A model generated the notes under the pieces. That model was given only the letters and a program-made list of their open reading frames with translations, did not search any database and had not been told where the DNA came from. Position numbers and translations under genes: made by a program. Of a stretch of DNA of 40,010 bases, positions 35,604 through 40,010 are shown in pieces (within the stretch, counting starts at the first letter, position 1; every line of letters starts with the position of its first letter). This DNA is from Pasteurella testudinis DSM 23072 (GTDB lineage Bacteria > Pseudomonadota > Gammaproteobacteria > Enterobacterales > Pasteurellaceae): assembly GCF_900176075.1 (NCBI RefSeq), contig NZ_FWWV01000014.1:1-40010 (forward strand), written 5' to 3'.

Positions 35604-37286
35604 TCAGGCCGTTGGATTCAACTGTTTATTGCGTTGTTGCACAAAAACATACAGGAAATACAACACGGTTCCGGCGGCAAAGCAGTAGTAGCCGATCCAA
35701 ACCAGACTCGGTACGTTATTCGCCATAAAGATATACATGGTTAAAGACAGCAGGGTAATCACCAAAGAAACCGGTTTGACATACGCCCAAGGTTCGATGT
35801 CCACTTGCTGGGTGTACACTTCCTGATAAGGCTTTGCCATCGGTTTGAAATGACCGATTAACAACATAATCACCACGTTAATCACAAACAGCAGGCCGAC
35901 CAGATGGAAAAAGTGCAGATCGACTTTCAGGATAAAGTTACACACGATATAGGAAACCATACCGAAAATCAGCCCGAATTTTGCCGCAATCGCCGGTACG
36001 CGCTTGGTCAGCAAGCCGACCACCACTACACTCAAGATCGGTGCGTTAAACACCCCTTGCAATTGTTGGATCAGATAGAACAGCCCGTCCGGTGCATTAG
36101 CAACTAGCGGCGCCACAATCATCGCCGCAACCGCCAAAATAATCCCGACCACTTTGCCGACGTTCACCAGTTTGCTATCACTGGCATTCGGGTTAATCTG
36201 TACTTTATACACATTGCGCGAGAATAGCGTCACCGAAGAGTTCAAGGCGCTGTTAAAGGTGGACAACACCGCCCCGACCACCACCGCAGCGAAGAAACCG
36301 ACCAACGCATCCGGCAGCACCAAATGCACCAGATCCGGATAGGCTTGGTCAGGAATATCCAGTTTGCCTTGAAAAATATGGAAAGCAATAATCCCCGGTA
36401 GGATAATCAGCAAAGGTCCTAACAATTTCAGGAACGCGCATAACAGCACGCCTTTTTGCCCTTCTTTCAGGTTTTTAGCGCCTAATGCACGCTGGATAAT
36501 CGATTGATTGGTACACCAGAAGAACATATTGGACACAATCAAACCGGTAAACAGGGTCGAGAACGGTACCACCGAATCCGACGCGCCGATAGAATTAAAG
36601 TGATCAGGGTTGGCGTGATACACCTCTTTAAGGCCACTCCAGGCATTGCCGTCGCCGACATACATCAATCCCAAAACCGTCACCATAATTCCGCCGACCA
36701 ACAGCCCGACGCCATTGATGGTATCGGAAACCGCGACCGCTTTCAGACCGCCGAAAATCGCATAAATCGAACCTAAAATGCCGACGCCCCAAACCATAAT
36801 CCAAAGTGCGGTGGTTTTATCAACGTCAAACACTTCGGAAACCCGGAACAAACTTTCTAACGCCAGTGCGCCGGTATACAGCACGATAGGCAACAACGAA
36901 ATCACATAACAACCGAGGAACAGCAACGAGGTGATCAGCAGGGTGCCCTTGTCAAAACGTTTTTCTAAAAACTCCGGAATGGTCGCGATGCCAAGTTTCA
37001 AATATTTCGGTAAGAAGTAAAAAGCGAACATGGCGATGGTGATCGCCGCCATCACTTCCCACGCCATCACGATAAAGCCGGAACGATACGCCAGACCGTT
37101 CAAGCCGACTAAATGTTCGGTGGATAGGTTGGTCAACATCATCGAACCGGCGATAAACACCGCGGTTAACGAGCGACCGGCAAGATAATACCCTTCTGAG
37201 TGACTCAAATCGTCATTTCTGGTGTACCACCAAGCAATAACGGCAACGAAAGCGGTAAAGCCAATGAATGATATAAAAGCTAACAT
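35604..37286 (-). CDS. Sodium:solute symporter (SSS family, YidK/SGLT-like), candidate inositol carrier
   Basis: A 560-residue inner-membrane carrier with about 14 hydrophobic helices, of the SLC5/SGLT branch of the sodium:solute symporter family. Characteristic parts are SEGYYLAGRSL, GSMMLTNLSTEHLVGLNGLAY, YAIFGGLKAVAVSDTINGVG and the GAVLSTFNSALNSSVTLFSRNVY block, which carries Na2-site serines. The length suits sugar and inositol carriers. Two strong copies of the iol operator motif precede it, so it is probably induced with the iol genes; inositol as substrate is inference. GAGGAAAAG precedes the ATG. Confidence 0.85.
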   Translation of the reverse strand: MLAFISFIGFTAFVAVIAWWYTRNDDLSHSEGYYLAGRSLTAVFIAGSMMLTNLSTEHLVGLNGLAYRSGFIVMAWEVMAAITIAMFAFYFLPKYLKLGIATIPEFLEKRFDKGTLLITSLLFLGCYVISLLPIVLYTGALALESLFRVSEVFDVDKTTALWIMVWGVGILGSIYAIFGGLKAVAVSDTINGVGLLVGGIMVTVLGLMYVGDGNAWSGLKEVYHANPDHFNSIGASDSVVPFSTLFTGLIVSNMFFWCTNQSIIQRALGAKNLKEGQKGVLLCAFLKLLGPLLIILPGIIAFHIFQGKLDIPDQAYPDLVHLVLPDALVGFFAAVVVGAVLSTFNSALNSSVTLFSRNVYKVQINPNASDSKLVNVGKVVGIILAVAAMIVAPLVANAPDGLFYLIQQLQGVFNAPILSVVVVGLLTKRVPAIAAKFGLIFGMVSYIVCNFILKVDLHFFHLVGLLFVINVVIMLLIGHFKPMAKPYQEVYTQQVDIEPWAYVKPVSLVITLLSLTMYIFMANNVPSLVWIGYYCFAAGTVLYFLYVFVQQRNKQLNPTA

Positions 37287-37324
37287 AACTTTTCCTCATA
37301 TTTCTAATCATAATCGGTTTGAAG

Positions 37325-37361
37325 TGAAAATCATCATTTCAATTATGAAATATACGTTTCA
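37325..37361. promoter_or_regulatory. iol-type operator cluster upstream of the symporter gene
   Basis: TGAAATATACGTTTCA (37346-37361) is a 6-4-6 dyad of the shared motif with G-T variation at the inner positions. Just beside it TGAAA-N7-TTTCA (37325-37341) forms a second, looser dyad. Both lie within 75 bp of the symporter start. Confidence 0.65.
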
Positions 37362-37502
37362 AATTGTAAGCTGGCAATCAACAATCTTCCGTTTTGTTAA
37401 CGAGATCAAATTTTAGAAGATTATTTATATAATAATAAGTTAAAGTTAGTTATGCTGTAGCTGGCCGAATGCGCAAATATATTCAATATTTACAGTATGA
37501 TA

Positions 37503-37518
37503 TGAAATTTTTGTTTCA
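37503..37518. promoter_or_regulatory. Distal iol-type operator
   Basis: TGAAATTTTTGTTTCA is another 6-4-6 copy of the shared motif, 217 bp upstream of the symporter gene and about 142 bp from the proximal site, a spacing that could allow looping. It also lies 75 bp before the small ORF at 37593. Confidence 0.6.
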
Positions 37519-37592
37519 ATCTATGCTATTCAATGACCTTGATAAACAAAATTTGTGTTTATAAATTCGCTATCTTGATGGAGGAAGGCACT

Positions 37593-37745
37593 ATGGAACC
37601 CAAAAATCCAAAAATAAATCTGATAGATTATCAAAAACGCTTATTTATCAAACGTAGAGCACGTCTAGCTAGACGCAAAAACGAAGCGCTAAGGAAATTA
37701 AAGGGACGTGATCGTCTAAAAATATTAAATGAATGGTATTTTTAG
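37593..37745 (+). CDS. Small basic protein, unknown
   Basis: A 50-residue, very basic ORF (MEPKNPKINLIDYQKRLF, then RRARLARRKNEALRKLK). I do not recognise the family. The strong ribosome site GAGGAAGG 4 bp before this ATG argues for real translation from here and not from the upstream ATGs in the frame. It has no signal peptide or membrane segment; the charge suggests nucleic-acid or ribosome binding, but this is a guess. It lies at the boundary between the iol regulon and the decayed, USS-free tail. Confidence 0.5.
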   Translation: MEPKNPKINLIDYQKRLFIKRRARLARRKNEALRKLKGRDRLKILNEWYF

Positions 37746-37774
37746 AAAATTAGATTTGCTCTGACAAAACATAA

Positions 37775-37840
37775 GGCGCAATTTTTGCCTAGCCGAATAG
37801 TCGTTTCCACTCGTTGGCTAGGCATGTGGTGTGTCGCCTT
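37775..37840. other. Nested inverted repeats, possible structured RNA
   Basis: AAGGCG (37775-37780) pairs with CGCCTT (37835-37840), and inside it TGCCTAGCC (37786-37794) pairs perfectly with GGCTAGGCA (37816-37824), leaving a 21-base loop. No T-run follows. It partly overlaps the end of the Ash-like frame on the minus strand. Function not known. Confidence 0.35.
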
Positions 37841-37988
37841 GAAAACCGTGCCCCACTGATAGCTGTGGTCGCTCATTTGCTGTCATTTGGATAAAAAACG
37901 GGTGAATGCGGTTAGAAACAATCGTTTGATAACCTCCACGACTGTTTTTTATGCGGATGATCAGACCGATATGACCGTAACAACATAT
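37818..37988 (-). pseudogene. Ash-like phage ORF remnant (no ATG)
   Basis: The minus strand is open for 56 codons between stops at 37989-37991 and 37818-37820, ending IHPFFIQMTANERPQLSVGH then GFQGDTPHA. This resembles, from memory, the small Ash/Icd-type proteins of P4-like prophages. There is no ATG near the start, so it is either a truncated gene or begins at a rare codon. It lies directly downstream of the 37992 ORF. Confidence 0.35.
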
Positions 37989-37991
37989 CTA

Positions 37992-38216
37992 TCACCATTT
38001 AAATCGTGACCAAACCCCTTTTTTCTTCAATTTTTCATTATCTTGTTTTTCCTGTGTCATCCTTTCATGCCATTTATCAATCCACTCTTGTTGCGGCTTA
38101 GAATGATCAAATTCCTTCATAAAATAATACGGATCAACAGGGTTGGCGATTAATGTAACAAATCCCTCTACCATACTATAAAATTCTTCTGGTACAGCCC
38201 GCTGCAAAAGACTCAT
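37992..38216 (-). CDS. Hypothetical protein, possible orphan immunity or toxin remnant
   Basis: A 74-residue ORF (MSLLQRAVPEEFYSMVEGF..., ending KKKGVWSRFKW), not recognised. The ATG at 38216 has GAGGGA 6 bp upstream; an in-frame ATG at 38249 would make 85 residues. The C-terminal half is strongly charged. It follows the CdiA pre-toxin fragment in the same direction, where a toxin C-terminus and then an immunity gene are expected, so it may be what is left of one of these. No signal peptide or membrane segment. Confidence 0.4.
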   Translation of the reverse strand: MSLLQRAVPEEFYSMVEGFVTLIANPVDPYYFMKEFDHSKPQQEWIDKWHERMTQEKQDNEKLKKKGVWSRFKW

Positions 38217-38283
38217 CTTGTCCCTCGCCGTCCATTGAATATGAGTCAAGGTTCAGCAATAATTGCTTTCGCATTGGTCTAAC

Positions 38284-38849
38284 TCATGTTGTTTCTGCTT
38301 TCTGCCAATCCGACAGATAATTATTCATCACCGCAGTATGAGCTGTATCTACCGCTGTATTGGCATTGCCACCGAAATATGCTGTAACTGAAGCCGTTGC
38401 AAGTTTGGCATAGGCAAGCAATTTGTCTTACTCTTCTTAGGTGTATTTTAATTCGCTATTATTACCGATAATTTCCGCTGTTAATTCACCAACTACACCC
38501 CGTCAACACATTTACCGCCAACGGTTGCTTCTGCAGTACAACCGGCTACTGCATGTGCCAGCTTGTGTACAAACTGATTAGTAAATTTGCTACTGCCGAA
38601 GTCTTTCAATCCTTTAATATGGTTAGTCATAATACCTTGGCCGGTTTCTGCTATCGCACTTAACGAGTCCCGTTTTAAAGTATTTTCCAAGTTTTCACCT
38701 TTAATTGCGGCTCTGGTCAGTGAGTTAATACTATTATCAACTAAGTAATAGCTGAACTTATCTGTCCAGATATCACTATTCTTCCATTACCGCATACTAC
38801 TTAAACCACCGACTTTTTCCATCATGCTGGCATTTTGAGTTGTAGTTTT
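38284..38849 (-). pseudogene. CdiA/FhaB-type exoprotein fragment, pre-toxin VENN region, frameshifted
   Basis: On the minus strand, translation gives TTTQNASMMEKVGGLSSMR, a stop, then SDIWTDKFSYYLVDNSINSL, and HKLAHAVAGCTAEATVGGKC. A frameshift near 38498 leads to VVGELTAEIIGNNSELKYT, two in-frame stops (38437-38439 and 38428-38430), then LLAYAKLATASVTAYFGG and AVMNNYLSDWQKAE. This is the conserved region before the toxin domain of contact-dependent-inhibition proteins (HKLAHAxAGC...AVENNYL). The VENN motif itself reads VMNN. With one frameshift and at least three stops it is not functional. Confidence 0.75.
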
Positions 38850-39209
38850 TTATGCTGGGCATTCCCATATTAAATCTCCATTTTCATAAATCCATACAGG
38901 TCCTGCTGGAGCATATGCATACCACCATAAGTTATCAATATCAAATAAAGGATCATCTTCATTATAATGAGTCGGCCAGGCTTTCTTTAAAGTATCCACC
39001 TGTTCACGATGACTCCCAATTAAATACTCTCCTTTATATGCTAATCTTAGTTCACCTTTGTCCATTAGCTCTACAATAAAATCTAAAAAAAGATCTTTTA
39101 TTCTAGGATTATCTTCGATGCAGCCATAACTTTGTTGAAAATAATTAAAAAGAAAAATAAAAGTTCTTCCTTTGGATTTGGCTAATATATCCATTTTTAT
39201 TTTCTTCAT
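38850..39209 (-). CDS. DUF596-like putative immunity protein
   Basis: A 119-residue acidic protein, apparently intact. Its outline (LFLDFIVELMDKGELRLA, YLIGSHREQVDTLKKAWP, DIDNLWWYAYAPAGPVWIYE, NGDLIWECP) fits the DUF596 family, found beside haemagglutinin/CDI toxin genes in Haemophilus and Neisseria and taken to be immunity proteins. GAAGAG lies upstream of the ATG. It is directly followed by the pre-toxin fragment at 38849, an arrangement seen in arrays of orphan CDI toxin-immunity modules. AT-rich, no uptake signals. Confidence 0.6.
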   Translation of the reverse strand: MKKIKMDILAKSKGRTFIFLFNYFQQSYGCIEDNPRIKDLFLDFIVELMDKGELRLAYKGEYLIGSHREQVDTLKKAWPTHYNEDDPLFDIDNLWWYAYAPAGPVWIYENGDLIWECPA

Positions 39210-39221
39210 GATTTTTTCTCT

Positions 39222-39449
39222 TCATTTAAATTTAAGCTCTATTTTATCAAAATTAAGTTTATTATTTATATTCGATGATTTAGGTGATCTTATTTCTATT
39301 GTCCACTTGGTATTTTTTATATCCTGACTACTTGAAAAGCTTCTCAAGTTAATAGTGGCGTCCCTTAACATTCCAGATGTGAGTTTTAATGAATATACTA
39401 GCCCTAGATTTCCATCTATAGATTTAAATCCATCTATTGTTTTTAGCAT
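39222..39449 (-). CDS. Hypothetical ORF, possibly 3' end of a decayed gene
   Basis: A 75-residue frame (MLKTIDGFKSIDGNLGLVYS ... IELKFK) 12 bp upstream of the DUF596-like gene. No family recognised. The frame stays open upstream past 39449 to a stop near 39591, so this may be the tail of a longer gene, plausibly the toxin cognate to the immunity gene downstream; that is inference. There is no strong ribosome site before this ATG. Confidence 0.3.
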   Translation of the reverse strand: MLKTIDGFKSIDGNLGLVYSLKLTSGMLRDATINLRSFSSSQDIKNTKWTIEIRSPKSSNINNKLNFDKIELKFK

Positions 39450-39805
39450 AGATAGTGATTTTATGCCTGCTAGATCTTTTATATATTGGAAGTATCTCTT
39501 GCTCAGATATATTACTATATATTGAAGCTCTGCCGCTATTAGGCAGTGGTTGTAAATTTTGCCATTGATTGTAACTGTTAAACTGATTATTTAGCTATTC
39601 ACAAATAGTTTGTTGGCGTTGAAGTAGTATTTTCGCCTCTTGAACTTGCTTTACTCTAATTGTACTTTAAGGTTTAGTTAGTCTGGAAATGCCACATCTC
39701 AAACAAACTAGGCCAACATCACTGGTTTCTTTAAATAAGTTACCCCATACGAGTCTTTCTTGAATTTCTCTGTTCATAGACACTAAATTTACTTATTTTA
39801 GTCAT
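39450..39805 (-). pseudogene. Degraded coding frames, unknown product
   Basis: Several protein-like pieces follow each other on the minus strand in changing frames: a start at 39805 with GGGGAG upstream (MTKISKFSVYEQRN, soon stopped), then MNREIQERLVWGNLFKETSD and VGLVCLRCGISRLTKP to a TAA, then IRVKQVQEAKILLQRQQTIC, a stop, and NNQFNSYNQWQNLQPLPNSG. The composition is coding-like but broken by frameshifts and stops. I cannot name the family. Confidence 0.4.
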
Positions 39806-39807
39806 AG

Positions 39808-40010
39808 TTACTCCCCTGTATCTCTAGATTTTTTCATATCATCAATAATATCATGTAGATATCCGCTACCCAGCATTTCATCTACATGACTGCGATTTCT
39901 TGACATATTCTCCAACCTAAATTTCTCCGGTCTGGCATTTACATAATCATTAAATTGCTTTTTATGTAAAATTTAATGCTTTTTCCTCCAAATACTGCAA
40001 ATTATAGATA
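39808..40010 (-). pseudogene. C-terminal fragment of an unknown protein, cut by window edge
   Basis: The minus strand reads KKQFNDYVNARPEKFRLENM, then SRNRSHVDEMLGSGYLHDII and DDMKKSRDTGE to a TAA at 39808-39810. Near 39975 the frame meets a TAA; a one-base shift gives IYNLQYLEEKALNFT, which probably belongs to the same protein, so a frameshift is likely. Family not recognised. Confidence 0.4.

Larger units (their letters stand above)
284..36814. repeat. DNA uptake signal sequences (Hin-type USS, AAGTGCGGT), 39 copies
   Basis: Start positions of the 9-mer on either strand, found by eye: 284, 1295, 1648, 2677, 3130, 4547, 4758, 4777, 6077, 7888, 8555, 9862, 10454, 10853, 11649, 13219, 14650, 15098, 17539, 19852, 20769, 21488, 21510, 22641, 23233, 23942, 25723, 26879, 28812, 29764, 31164, 31347, 31566, 32022, 32788, 34114, 34619, 35520, 36806. 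This is the core USS of the Haemophilus/Pasteurella/Aggregatibacter branch; the Apl branch uses ACAAGCGGT. It mediates preferential DNA uptake during competence. None was seen after 36814, and there is a gap from 17548 to 19851. Confidence 0.95.

Noticed and set aside
1-40010. CRISPR arrays, tRNA, rRNA and riboswitches
   Set aside because: No regularly spaced direct repeats, no cloverleaf or rRNA sequence and no known riboswitch pattern seen by eye.

Overview
The window comes from a Pasteurellaceae genome. The 9-bp Haemophilus-type DNA uptake signal AAGTGCGGT (or its complement) occurs 39 times by eye between 284 and 36814, far above chance, and the proteins match gamma-proteobacterial families (RecQ, CyaY, LptM, LysA, MelA/MelB/MelR). 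The species cannot be fixed from this sequence; a plant-sugar-using commensal or rumen member (Basfia/Mannheimia type) would fit.

Layout. 1-274 is the edge of an IS3-type insertion sequence. 356-5029 is core genome: an aldo/keto reductase, recQ-cyaY, and lptM-lysA. 5209-36814 is a carbohydrate block. It starts with an RpiR/SIS regulator (the best IolR candidate), followed by a melibiose module (melB, melA, melR). The myo-inositol genes then follow in four pieces: iolB; iolA with a Gfo/Idh dehydrogenase and an RbsACB-type ABC transporter; iolD-iolE-iolG; and iolC fused to a DUF2090 domain, which probably supplies the aldolase that would otherwise be missing. A Na+/solute symporter at 35604-37286 appears to belong to the same regulon. 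A shared palindrome (consensus TGAAAT-N4-ATTTCA) lies upstream of iolB/iolA, the ABC operon, iolD/iolC and the symporter, but not upstream of the mel genes or the satellite genes.

Inserted between the ABC operon and iolG is a satellite region (18129-26560) made of two facing catabolic operons. On the plus strand are a DauR/YheO-like regulator, a TIM-barrel isomerase, a RidA-type imine deaminase and an MFS carrier. On the minus strand are an AraC regulator, an IolE/MocC-like TIM barrel, a Gfo/Idh/MocA dehydrogenase, an IolH-like TIM barrel and an orphan second copy of the inositol-type binding protein. The second set has the gene types of rhizopine (mocABC) catabolism. With RidA next door, this is the best candidate here for an undescribed pathway, perhaps for an amino- or O-methyl-inositol or another inositol derivative.

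32926-35510 holds a coupled pair: a cNMP/CBS/DUF294 nucleotidyltransferase-like protein and a DnaQ-like exonuclease. The last 3.2 kb (36815-40010) has no uptake signals, is AT-rich and is decayed: a small basic ORF, an Ash-like phage ORF, a frameshifted CdiA/FhaB pre-toxin (VENN-type) fragment, a DUF596-like immunity gene and further broken frames. It looks like the eroded end of a contact-dependent-inhibition or prophage locus that continues past the right edge.

In the cell, the inositol genes would import inositol (ABC, symporter), oxidise it (IolG), dehydrate it (IolE), open the ring (IolD), isomerise (IolB), phosphorylate and cleave (IolC-DUF2090) and convert malonate semialdehyde to acetyl-CoA (IolA).
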